Assembly (NCBI RefSeq): GCF_036320965.1 | Contig: NC_092235.1 | Coordinates: forward strand, 29,167,476 to 29,231,475 | Source of the DNA: Panulirus ornatus | Taxonomy: Eukaryota; Arthropoda; Malacostraca; Decapoda; Palinuridae | Direction: 5' to 3' | Length of the DNA: 64,000 nt | Shown here: in pieces, positions 46,301-56,921 of the stretch | Layout of the letters: every line of letters starts with the position of its first letter | How positions within the stretch are numbered: position 1 is the first letter of the stretch | The notes under the pieces: model-generated | What the model was told of the DNA's origin: nothing | Databases searched by the model: none | Seen by the model: only the letters and a program-made list of their open reading frames with translations | Translations under genes and position numbers: made by a program

Positions 46301-46921
46301 TGACAAAGAGGATATATGTGTCAGAGGTGGAGGGAACGAGAAGTGGGAGACCAAATTGGAGGTGGAAGGATGGAGTGAAAAAGATCTTGAAAGATTGGGG
46401 CCTGAACATGCAGGGGGGTCAAAGGCATGCAAGGAATAGAGTGAATTGGAAAGATGTGGTATACAGGGGTGGACTTGCTGTCAGTGGATTGAACCATGTG
46501 AAGCATCAGGGGTAAACTATGGAAAGTTTTGTGCAAGCTTAGATGTGGAAAGGGAGCTGTGGGTTTGGTGCATTACACATGACAGCTAGAGACTGAGTGT
46601 GAAGAAATGTGGCCTTTGTTGTCTTTTCCTAGAGCTACCTTGAACACGCGCGGGGGAGGTGGGTGCCATTTCATGTGTGGCAGGGTGGCGATGGGAATGG
46701 ATGAGGGCAGCAAGTATGAATATGTACATGTGTATATATGTATATGTCTGTGTATATATATGTATGTATACGTTGAAATGTATAGGTATATATATGTGCA
46801 TATGTGGATGTGTATGTATATACATGTGTATGTGGGTGGGTGGGGCCATTCCTTCATCTGTTTCCTTGCGCTACCTCGCTAATGCGGGAAACAGCGACAA
46901 AGTATAGTAAAAATAATAAAT
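43385..46921 (+). mobile_element. RTE-type LINE, full length, old, with 13-bp target-site duplication
   Basis: The element runs from TATCCCAGGGGATAGGGG (43385) to an AGTATAGTAAAAATAATAAAT tail (46921), 3,537 bp, bounded by AATTAGTTTATTT at 43372-43384 and 46922-46934. It therefore defines both true ends. The coding region (about 43510-46490) is decayed: endonuclease/linker frame 43777-44910 ends at a Cys-to-TGA change, and later pieces lie at 44926-45204, 45126-45353, 45372-45683, 45697-46206 and 46216-46515. The B-type UTR is complete. It lies in the sense orientation in the Frizzled intron. Confidence 0.9.
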
Positions 46922-47221
46922 AATTAGTTTATTTAATCTTTACTGTTTTGATCACTGTTCATCATGACCATATCCAAAGAACCTAGCTTCCTTTTTCACA
47001 CTTCTTCAGGCATAAACCCTATAATGTTCATCTGATGTGCTGCTATTTTCAATCACACTGTTCAATGCACTTCCATCTTTGTACAGTTATGAGTGGTTTT
47101 GTGAATGGACTTTTCAGAACCGTTTTCAATACTGCTCCAGGATGGTAGTGTACAGTGTACAGCAAAATAGTACAGCATTGTATCACAACTGTACAGTTAT
47201 CTTTCTGTATCTTACTTCCAG
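46922..47221. other. Intron sequence before Frizzled exon c
   Basis: Starts with the right-hand target-site duplication; otherwise unique. Ends with the pyrimidine-rich acceptor of exon c. Confidence 0.6.
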
Positions 47222-47395
47222 TATTACTTTGGAATGGCCTCAGGCATTTGGTGGGTGGTGCTGACACTTACCTGGTTCCTCTCTGCTGGCAAAAAGTGGT
47301 CTTCTGAAGCCCTACAAGCTTATGCTTCATATTTCCATGCTGCTGCTTGGGGTCTTCCTGCGACTTCTACAATACTTATCCTTACCCTCAAGCAG
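47222..47395 (+). CDS. Frizzled-family receptor, exon c (TM3-TM4)
   Basis: Acceptor with a long pyrimidine tract ending TACTTCCAG at 47221; donor GTGAGC at 47396. It is exactly 58 codons, phase 0 on both sides. The exon carries the most recognisable Frizzled stretch: [20 protein letters not shown] (helix 3), [12 protein letters not shown] (second intracellular loop), then [20 protein letters not shown] (helix 4). The FGMAS-x-WWV and TWFL-x-AG-x-KW patterns are nearly invariant in Frizzleds. Intron before: 5,197 bp, holding a full-length old LINE in the sense orientation. Intron after: 5,261 bp. Confidence 0.95.
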
Positions 47396-47624
47396 GTGAG
47401 CAACAGTTTGCATTCATATTGACTTCTACAGCACAATGCATGTTCATGGAACTATGATAAAATTATCAAATTTTTTATCCTCTACTTGAATTTTTTTAGG
47501 AAGGAGATGGCCTCTAATTTTGCCATTTGATTACAATTTCTCTATCATTTAACTGACTGATATGAAAACCATCCAGTATATCTTTGTTGATCTTTTTTCG
47601 TCATCTTAATTTGCATTTGAATGC

Positions 47625-47975
47625 AGACTCAAGAGATACTCCAGACACTAGTGTCTGATTTTGGAAGTGTACAAAAGCAAGAAACTGAGGGTGTAACTGA
47701 GGAGTGAGAAAAGATGGTCTGAGTGAGAGTTTGAATGAGGAAGACCAGAAGGAAGTGGAGTGCTTTAGATGCTCTGAAAAGGACTTTGCAGTGGATGGAA
47801 CCATGGGGGATAAAGTGAGTCTCAGGGTGTGAGAGGGTGCTAAGGTCTTGGGTGCTTTGAGGATCGTCATGATGGAGAGGTTTGTGTCTGTTAAGGTGAA
47901 GATGAGTATGTCTGAGGGTACAGTAATAACCCATCAGTGTCATAAGAATGTGAGTCAGGGGCCTTGAATGCAAAG
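47625..47975 (+). mobile_element. Fragment of a related but diverged LINE
   Basis: Broken frames read VSDFGSV, KKLRV, then VECFRC, KDFAVDGTMGDKVSLRV, EGAKVLGALRI and VKVKMSMSEGT. They match the RT C-terminal region (EFGKVCERRKLRV, LGVDLAADGTMEAEV, GEGAKILGALKN) only in part. It is an older lineage, or a very old copy, of the same LINE clade. Confidence 0.6.
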
Positions 47976-48084
47976 GAATGGATAAAGTGGAGACACTGTA
48001 GATTAAATGTTGAGGATTATTTTTTCTTAGCTGAGACAACATGGGCAGTGGAGGCCCTAATCAAGGCCATCCCATTATTCATTT

Positions 48085-48221
48085 ATTCATTATACTTTGT
48101 CGCTGTCTCCCATGTTAGCGAGGTAGTGCAAGGAAACAGACAAAAGAATGGCCCAACCCACCCACATACACATGTATATACATACACGTCCACACATGCA
48201 CATATACATACTTATACATAT

Positions 48222-48310
<89 letters not shown>

Positions 48311-51301
48311 CATATACATATATACACATGCACATAATTCATACTTGCTGCCTTTATTCATTCCCGCCACCACTCCTCCACACATGAAATGACAACCCCC
48401 TCCCCCCACACGCACGCAAGGTAGCGCTAGGAAAAGACAACAAAGGCCACATTCTTTCACATTCAGTCTCTAGCTGTCATGTATAATGCACCGAAACCAC
48501 AGCTCCCATTCCATATCCAAGCCCAACAAAACTTTCCATGGTTTACCCCAGACACTTCACATGCCCTAGTTCAATCCATTGACAGCACGTCGACCTTGGT
48601 ATACCACATCATTCCCATTCACTCCATTCCTTACACACCTATGACCTTCCTGCATGTTCAGGCCCCGATCGCTCAAAATTTTTTTCATTCCATCTTTCCA
48701 CCTCCCATTTGGTCTCCCACTTCTCCTTGTTCTCTCCACCTTTGACACATATATCCTCTTTGTCAGTCTTTCCTCACTCATTCTCTCCATGTGACCAAAC
48801 CATTTCAATACACCCTCTTGTGCTCTCTCAACTACACTCTTTTTATTACCACACATCTCTCTTACCCTTTCATTACTTACTCAATCAAACCACCTTACAC
48901 CACATATTGTCCTCAAACATTTCATTTTCAACACATCCATCATCCTCTGGCAGACACAACCCTATCTATAGCCAAAAATTCGCATCCATATAACATTGTT
49001 GGAACCACTATTCCTTCAAACATACCTATTTTTGCTTTCCGAGATAATGTTCTCGCCTTCCATACATTTTTTCAATGCTCCCAGAACTTTCGCCCCCTCT
49101 CCCACCCTGTGACTCACTTCCGCTTCCATGGTTCCATCCGCTGCCAAATCCACTCCCAGATATCTAAAACACTTCACTTCCTCCAGTTTTTCTCTATTCA
49201 TACTTACCTCCCAATTAACTTGTCCCTCAACCCTACTGTAGCTAATAACCTTGCTCTTATTCACATTTACTCTCAGCTTTCTTCTTTCACACACTTTGCC
49301 AAACTCAAGTCTCCAGCTTCGGCAGTTTCTCACCCAAATCAGCAACTAGCACTGTATCATCAGTGAACAACTGACTCACTTCCTAAGCCCTCTCATCCCC
49401 AACAGACTGCATACTTGCCCCTCTTGACAAAACTCTTGGATTCACTTCCCTAACCACCCCATCCATAAATAAATTAAACAACCATGGAGACATCATGCAC
49501 CCCTGCTGCAAACCGACATTCACTGGGAACCAATCACTTTCCTCTCTTCCTACTCATATGCATGCCTTACATCTTTGGTAAAAACTTTTCACTGCTTCTA
49601 GTAACATACCTCCCACACCATATACTCTTAAAACCTTCCACAAAGCAACTCTATCAGCCCTATCTCCAGATCCATAAATGCTACATACAAATCCATCTGT
49701 TTTTCTAAGTATTTCTTACATTCTTCATAGCAAACACCTGATCCACACATCCTCTACCACTTCTGAAACCACACTGCTCTTTCCCACTCTGATTCTCTGT
49801 ACATGCCTTCACCCTCTCAATCAATACCCTCCCATATAATTTCCCAGGAATACTCAACAAACTCATGCCTCTGTAATTTGAACACTCACCTTTATCCCCT
49901 TTGCCTTTGTACAATGGCACTATGCATGCATTCTGTCAATCCTCAGGCACTTCACCATGATCCATACATACACTGAACATCCTTACCAACCACTCAACAG
50001 TATAGTCACCCCTTATTTTAATAAATTCCACTGCACTCTCCCTGACCCTCTTGCTTCGCACACCACCCAGACCAAAACACCCTATATCTTCCACTCTTAT
50101 TAAACACAATACATGATTTCAAAATACTCACTCCAACTCTTTCTCACTATACCACTACTTGTTTTTACCTCCCCATTTGCCCCCTTCACTGATGTTCCCA
50201 TTTGTTCTCTTGTCATATGTACACTATTTACCTCCTTCCCAAACATCTTTTCACTCTCCTTAAAATTCAATGATACTCTCTCACCCCAACTGATCCAACT
50301 CTCATTTACCCTCTTTTTCACCTCTTGCACCTTTTGCTTGACCTCCTGCCACTTTCTTTTATATGTCTCCCAGTCATTTGCACCACTTCTCTGCAAAAAT
50401 TGTCCAAACGCCTCTCTCTCTTTCACTAACAACCTTACTATTTCATCCCCCTTTCTAATCTGCTCACCTCCCACCTTTCTCATGCCAAGTGCATCTTTTG
50501 TGCAAGCTATCATTGCTTCCCTAAATACATCCCATTCCTCCCCCACTCCCCTTACATCATTTGTTCTCACCTTTAGCCATTCAACACTCAATCTCTCCTG
50601 GTACTTCCTCACACAAGTCTCCTTTCCAAGCTCACTTACTATCACCACTCTCTTCTTTTCTGAAAACCTCTACAGATCTTCACATTCACCTCCAGCTGCC
50701 CCTCTCAGCGCATTTACATCCAAAAGTCTCTCTTTTACACGCCTATCAATTAACACATAATCTAACAACACCCTTTGAGCATCTCTCCTAATTACATATG
50801 TATACTTATGTATATCTCTTTTTAAACCAGGTATTCCCAATCACCAGTCCTTTTTCAGCACACAAATCCACAAGCTCTTCAACGTTTCCATCTACAACAC
50901 TGAACACCCCATGAACACCAATTATACCCTCAACTGTCACATTACTCACCTTCGCATTCAAATCACCCATCACTATAACCCGGTCTCGTGCATTAAACCT
51001 GCTAACATACTCACTCATCTGCTTCCAAAACACTTGCCTCTCATGATCTTTCGTCTCATGGCCAGGTGCATAGGCATCAATAATCACCCATCTCTCTCCA
51101 TCCACTTTCAGTTTTACCCACATCAATCTAAAATTTATTTTCTTACACTCTATCACATACTCCCACAGCTCCTGCTTCAGAAGTGCTACTCTTTCCTTTG
51201 CTCTTGTCCTCTCACCAACCCCTGTCTTTACTCCAAGACATTGCCAAACCACCCTTCCCCTTTACCCTTGAGCTTCATTTCACTCAAAGGCAAAACATCC
51301 A
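48085..51301 (-). mobile_element. RTE-type LINE, near-full-length copy (subfamily B)
   Basis: Minus strand from the tail at 48085 to residue ~48 in the endonuclease at 51301. The B-type UTR contains a 78-bp (TA)n expansion at 48228-48305. The coding region is decayed, with pieces at 48566-48856, 49016-49345, 49705-49920, 50100-50648 and 50806-51252 ([26 protein letters not shown] still readable). Many frameshifts; part of the RT motif A region is lost near 49665. Confidence 0.84.
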
Positions 51302-52110
51302 AAACATATATACACATTTCAATGTATACATACATATACATATATACACATGTATATATACATACTTTCTGCCTTCATCCATTACCGTTACCACCCCACC
51401 ACATATGAAATAGCATCCCCCCTTCCTCCTCCAGTGAGGCAGCGCCAGGAACAGACTAGAAAAGGCCACATTCGTTCACACTCAGTCTCTAGCTGTCATG
51501 TGTAATGTACCAGAACCACAACTCCCTTTCCACATCCAGGCCCCACAGACCTTTCCATGGTTTACCCCAGATGCTTCACATGCCCTGGTTCAATCCACTG
51601 ACAGCACGTCAACCCTGGTTGGTATATCACATTGTTCCAATGCATTCTACTCATTGCACACCTCTCACCTTCCTGTATGTTTGGGCCCCAGTTGCTCAAA
51701 ATCTTTTTCACTCCATCCTTCCACCTCCAATTTGGTCTCCCGCTTCCCCTTCTTCCCTCCACCTCTGACACATATATCCTCTTTGTCAATCTTTCCTCAC
51801 TCATTCTCTCCATGTGTCCATACCATTTCAACACACCCACTTCTGCTCTCTCAATCACACTCTTTTTATTACCATACATCTCTCTTAACCTTACATTACT
51901 TACTCAATCAAACCACCTCACACCACATGTTGTCCTCAAACATTTCATTGCCAACACATCCACCCTCCTCTGTACAACCCTATCTGTAGTCCATGTCTCG
52001 CAACCATATAACATTGTTGGAACCACTATTCCTTCAGACATACCCATTTTTGCTTCTCTGAGATAATGTTCTCACCTTCAACACATTCTTCAATGGTCCC
52101 AGAACCTTCG
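51302..52110 (-). mobile_element. RTE-type LINE fragment (subfamily B), lacking its 3' end
   Basis: Joins the previous copy inside the B-type UTR, so the terminal stem-loop is missing. C-terminal frame 51562-51879 reads KKSVIERAEVGVLKWYGHME. Ends near 52110 within the GEGAKILGAL-equivalent codons. Confidence 0.75.
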
Positions 52111-52117
52111 CTCCTTG

Positions 52118-52310
52118 CTGTGCAGCAGGGTGAAAACGGGAATGGATGAAGGCAGCAAGTATGAATATGTACATGTGTATACATGTCTGCGTATGTATAT
52201 GTTGAAATGTAGGTGTATGTATATGTGCTTGTATGGCCAGTTATGTATATACACACATATATGTGTATGAGGGGGGTTGGGCCATTCTTTGTCTGTTTCC
52301 TTGTGTGATA
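52118..52310 (+). mobile_element. LINE 3' UTR fragment (subfamily B)
   Basis: GGGAATGGATGAAGGCAGCAAG, GTATATGTTGAAATG, GGGTTGGGCCATTC, CTGTTTCCTTGTG in the plus sense. The terminal stem-loop is absent. Confidence 0.7.
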
Positions 52311-52344
52311 GTCTGTACAGTTTGATTAAGAGTTAACTAATTTG

Positions 52345-52470
52345 TACTGAAATAGTTCAAACACATAGATGAGTGAAGAAAGGCTGAATTCGAGGATCTA
52401 TATATCAGAAGTTAAGGGAATAAAGGAGATGAGGAGACCAAGGAGATAAAAGGATGGAATTAATGAGACT
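52345..52470 (+). mobile_element. Decayed LINE C-terminal fragment
   Basis: A broken frame still aligns with GHMERMSEERLTKRIYVSEV (FKHIDE, then SEERLNSRIYISEVKGIKE) and the RP-rich segment after it. Very old. It lies 187 bp before Frizzled exon d. Confidence 0.5.
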
Positions 52471-52656
52471 TCTGGTAGTAGTAAAACCCTTATTTGTATG
52501 TTGTATTATGGTGTATATTAATGTATAATACAAAATGATATTATATTTCTAAACAAACAAATAAGAAAACTGACTCTGTATCTTGCACCATAGGGTAGGT
52601 AGCTTTATGTTTTTATATTAGCAGAAGTAAACCTTGATATGAATAACTGTTTACAG

Positions 52657-52849
52657 GTGGACGGGGATGAGCTTGTGGGTCTGTGTTACGTTGGCAATGT
52701 ACACCAGTGGGCTCACATGAGCTTTGTAGTGGCCCCATTGTCTTTTCTCTTGGCCCTTGGTACATTCTTCATTGTATTGGGTTTTGTTGCATTATTTCAC
52801 ATTCGTCGTGCAATCAAGAGTGAAGTGGATAATTCACAGATGAATGCAG
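52657..52849 (+). CDS. Frizzled-family receptor, exon d (second extracellular loop and TM5)
   Basis: Acceptor ACTGTTTACAG ends at 52656. The exon reads VDGDELVGLCYVGNVHQW (second extracellular loop; the D-E-L-x-G-L-C-Y-V-G motif is a Frizzled hallmark), then FVVAPLSFLLALGTFFIVLG (helix 5) and FVALFHIRRAIKSEVDNSQ (third intracellular loop). It has 64 codons plus one base if the donor is GTAATC at 52850, a weaker donor than those of the other exons. If that donor is not used, translation runs 27 codons into the intron and stops at 52930-52932, after helix 5. The exon(s) for helices 6-7 and the KTxxxW Dishevelled-binding motif lie beyond the window; nothing between 52850 and 64000 on the + strand resembles them. 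Confidence 0.93.
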
Positions 52850-53059
52850 GTAATCAGCCCTTAAATTATTTGGATAATCCAATATATTTACTTGAAAATG
52901 TTTTTTTCCAAAGGCATTCATTTGCAACTTGAAATCTTTAAACATATTGCTAAACATAATGAATATACACTCCCTCTACCTCTTTTTAAACATAAACATT
53001 GCACTTCTAAACATATGAAAGAGCCATAGAAGATTTGTTATTATCATTATTATTACACT
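52850..53059. other. Start of intron after Frizzled exon d
   Basis: Begins with the putative GTAATC donor. No other feature before the next LINE scrap. Confidence 0.55.
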
Positions 53060-53215
53060 TGATCACCATTTCCCACGTAAGCGAGGTGGCCCCAGGAAAC
53101 AGACGAAGAATGACTCATCCACTCATATACACATACATATACATAAACACCCATACAAGTACATATACATAAACACCCATACAAGTACATATACATAACA
53201 CATATATATCAACAC
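53060..53215 (-). mobile_element. LINE 3' UTR scrap (old)
   Basis: ACCATTTCCCACGTAAGCGAGG and GGAAACAGACGAAGAATG in the minus sense, followed by a short repeat of the CATATACATAAACACCCATACAAG type (three rounds). Confidence 0.6.
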
Positions 53216-53225
53216 ATACACACAC

Positions 53226-53330
53226 AGAGAAGGGGCCAGGTGACGATGTTCCCTCAAAGGCCCAGTCCTCTGTTCTTATTGCTACCTGGCTAACACGATA
53301 AATGGCAAATAATAAGAAAGAAAAAAAAAA
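53226..53330 (+). mobile_element. LINE-derived mini-element, tail half
   Basis: AGAGAAGGGGCCAGGTGACG, CCTCAAAGGCCCAGTCCTC, CTACCTGGCTAACACG, AAATGGCAAATAATAAG and an A-rich tail, then TA. Confidence 0.75.
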
Positions 53331-53337
53331 AAAAAAA

Positions 53338-53405
<68 letters not shown>

Positions 53406-53411
53406 TATTTT

Positions 53412-56400
53412 TTTTATTTTTTTGCTTTGTCGCTGTCTCCCGCGTCTGCGAGGTAGCGCAAGGAAACAGACAAAAGAAATGGCCCAACCCACCCCCATAC
53501 ACATGTATATACATACGTCCACACACGCAAATATACATACCTACACAGCTTTCCATGGTTTACCCCAGACGCTTCACATGCCCTGATTCAATCCACTGAC
53601 AGCACGTCAACCCCAGTATACCACATTGATCCAATTCACTCTATTCCTTGCCCTCCTTTCACCCTCCTGCATGTTCAGGCCCCGATCACACAAAATCTTT
53701 TTCACTCCATCTTTCCACCTCCAATTTGGTCTCCCACTTCTCCTCGTTCCCTCCACCTCCAACACATATATCCTCTTGGTCAATCTTTCCTCACTCATTC
53801 TCTCCATGTGCCCAAACCACTTCAAAACACCCTCTTCTGCTCTCTCAACCACGCTCTTTTTATTTCCACACATCTCTCTTACCCTTACGTTACTTACTCG
53901 ATCAAACCACCTCACACCACACATTGTCCTCAAACATCTCATTTCCAGCACATCCATCCTCCTGCGCACAACTCTATCCATAGCCCACGCCTCGCAACCA
54001 TACAACATTGTTGGAACCACTATTCCTTCAAACATACCCATTTTTCCTTTCCCAGATAATGTTCTCGACTTCCACACATTCTTCAAGGCTCCCAGGATTT
54101 TTGCCCCCTCCCCCACCCTATGATCCACTTCCGCTTCCATGGTTCCATCCGCTGCCAGATCCACTCCCAGATATCTAAAACACTTTACTTCCTCCAGTTT
54201 TTCTCCATTCAAAGTTACCTCCCAATTGACTAGACCCTCAACCCTACTGTACCTAATAACCTTGCTCTTATTCACATTTACTCTTAACTTTCTTCTTTCA
54301 CACACTTTACCAAACTCAGTCACCAGCTTCTGCAGTTTCTTACATGAATCAGCCACCAGCGCTGTATCATCAGCGAACAACAACTGACTCACTTCCCAAG
54401 CTCTCTCATCCCCAACAGACTTCATACTTGCCCCTCTTTCCAAAACTCTTGCATTTACCTCCCTAACAACCCCATCCATAAACAAATTAAACAACCATGG
54501 AGACATCACACACCCCTGCCGCAAACCTACATTCACTGAGAACCAATCACTTTCCTCTCTTCCTACACGTACACATGCCTTACATCCTCGATAAAAACTT
54601 TTCACTGCTTCTAACAACTTGCCTCCCACACCATATATTCTTAATACCTTCCACAGAGCATCTCTATCAACTCTATCATATGCCTTCTCCAGATCCATAA
54701 ATGCTACATACGAATCCATTTGCTTTTCTAAGTATTTCTCACACACATTCTTCAAAGCAAACACCTAATCCACACATCCTCTACCACTTCTGAAACCACA
54801 CTGCTCTTCCCCAATCTGATGCTCTGTACATGCCTTCACCCTCTCAATCAATACCCTCCCATATAATTTACCAGGAATACTCAACAAACTTATACCTCTG
54901 TAATTTGAGCACTCACTTTCATCCCCTTTGCCTTTGTACAATGGCACTATGCACGCATTCCGCCAATCCTCAGGCACCTCACCATGAGTCATACATACAT
55001 TAAGTAACCTTACCAACCAGTCAATAATACAGTCACCCCCTTTTTTAATAAATTCCACTGCAATACCATCCAAACCTGCTGCCTTGCCAGCTTTCATCTT
55101 CCGCAAAGCTTTTACTACCTCTTATCTGTTTACCAAATCATTTTCCCTAACCCTCTCACTTTGCACACGACCTCGACCAAGACACCCTATATCTGCCACT
55201 CTATCATCAAACACATTCAACAAACCTTCAAAATACTCACTCCATCTCCTTCTCACATCCCCACTACTTGTTATCACCTCCCCATTTGCGCCCTTCACTG
55301 AAGTTCCCATTTGCTCCCTTGTCTTACGCACTTTATTTACCTCCTTCCAGAACATCTTTTTATTCTCCCTAAAATTTAATGATACTCTCTCACCCCAACT
55401 CTCATTTGCCCTCTTTTTCACCTCTTGCACCTTTCTCTTGACCTCCTGTCTCTTTCTTTTATACATCTCCCACTCAATTGCATTTTTTCCCTGCAAAAAT
55501 CGTCCAAATGCCTCTCTCTTCTCTTTCACTAATAACCTTACTTCTTCATCCCACCACTCACTACCCTTTCTAATCAACCCACCTCCCACTCTTCTCATGC
55601 CACAAGCATCTTTTGCGCAATCCATCACTGATTCCCTAAATACATCCCATTCCTCCCCCACTCCCCTTACTTCCATTGTTCTCACCTTTTTCCATTCTGT
55701 ACTCAGTCTCTCCCGGTACTTCCTCACACAAGTCTCCTTCCCAAGCTCACTTACTCTCACCACCCTCTTCACCCCAACATTCACTCTTCTTTTCTGAAAA
55801 CCCATACAAATCTTCACCTTAGCCTCCACAAGATAATGATCAGATATCCCTCCAGTTGCACCTCTCAGCACATTAACATCCAAAAGTCTTTCTTTCGCGC
55901 GCCTGTCAATTAACACGTAATCCAATAACGCTCTCTGGCCATCTCTCCTACTTACATACGTATACTTATGTATATCTCGCTTTTTAAACCAGGTATTCCC
56001 AATCACCAGTCCTTTTTCAGCACATAAATCTACAAGCTCTTCACCATTTCCATTTACAACACTGAACACCCCATGTATACCAATTATTCCCTCCACTGCC
56101 ACATTACTCACCTTTGCATTCAAATCACCCATCACTATAACCCGGTCTCGTGCATCAAAACCGCTAACACACTCATTCAGCTGCTCCCAAAACACTTGCC
56201 TCTCATGATCTTTCTTCTCATGCCCAGGTGCATATGCACCATAAATACCCATTTCTCTCCATCAACTTTCAGTTTTACCCATATTAATCGAGAATTTACT
56301 TTCTTTCATTCTATCACATACTCCCACAACTCCTGTTTCAGGAGTACTGCTACTCCTTCCCTTGCTCTTGTCCTCTCACTAACCCCTGACTTTACTCCCA

Positions 56401-56733
56401 AGACATTCCCAAACCACTCTTCCCCTTTACCCTTGAGCTTCGTTTCACTCAGAGCCAAAACATCCAGGTTCCTTTCCTCAAACATACTACCTATCTCTCC
56501 TTTTTTCACATCTTGGTTACATCCACATACATTTAGACACCCCAGTCTGAGCCTTTGAGGAGGATGAGTACTCCCCGCGTGACTCCTTCTTCTGTTTCCC
56601 ATTTTAGAAAGTTAAAAAATACAAGGAGGGGAGGATTTCTGGCCCCCCCCGCTCCCGTCCCCTCTAGTCGCCTTCTACGACACACGAGGAATGCGTGGGA
56701 AGTATTCTTTCACCCCTATCCCCAGGGATAATA
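53412..56733 (-). mobile_element. RTE-type LINE, full-length young copy (subfamily A)
   Basis: Minus strand from the tail (53412) to the 5' terminus (TATCCCTGGGGATAGGGG, ending 56733), 3.3 kb, with (TA)n on both sides. The ORF starts MGNRRRSHAGS at 56602, confirming the start codon. There are only a few lesions: a frameshift near 56250, Glu to TAA near 55120 and Gln to TAG at 54765-54767. Open segments: 56602-56306, 56252-55122, 55106-54765, 54764-53607. The catalytic motifs [24 protein letters not shown] and FADD are intact. Confidence 0.9.
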
Positions 56734-56734
56734 T

Positions 56735-56825
56735 ATATATATACACATATATATACATACACACACATATGCACACACACACACACACACACATATACAT
56801 ATATAAACATATGAAAAAATGTCTG

Positions 56826-56919
<94 letters not shown>

Positions 56920-56921
56920 CA
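56735..56921. repeat. Compound (TA)n/(CA)n microsatellite
   Basis: CA-rich block with interspersed TATATA (56745-56820), then about 80 bp of TA. It lies between the 5' end of one LINE and the broken 3' UTR of the next. Confidence 0.95.

Noticed and set aside
53607..56602. A multi-exon host gene made from the four open segments of the LINE at 53412-56733
   Set aside because: The breaks are single stop or frameshift lesions within one continuous LINE ORF, with no splice sites and no gaps in the protein alignment to the intact copy.
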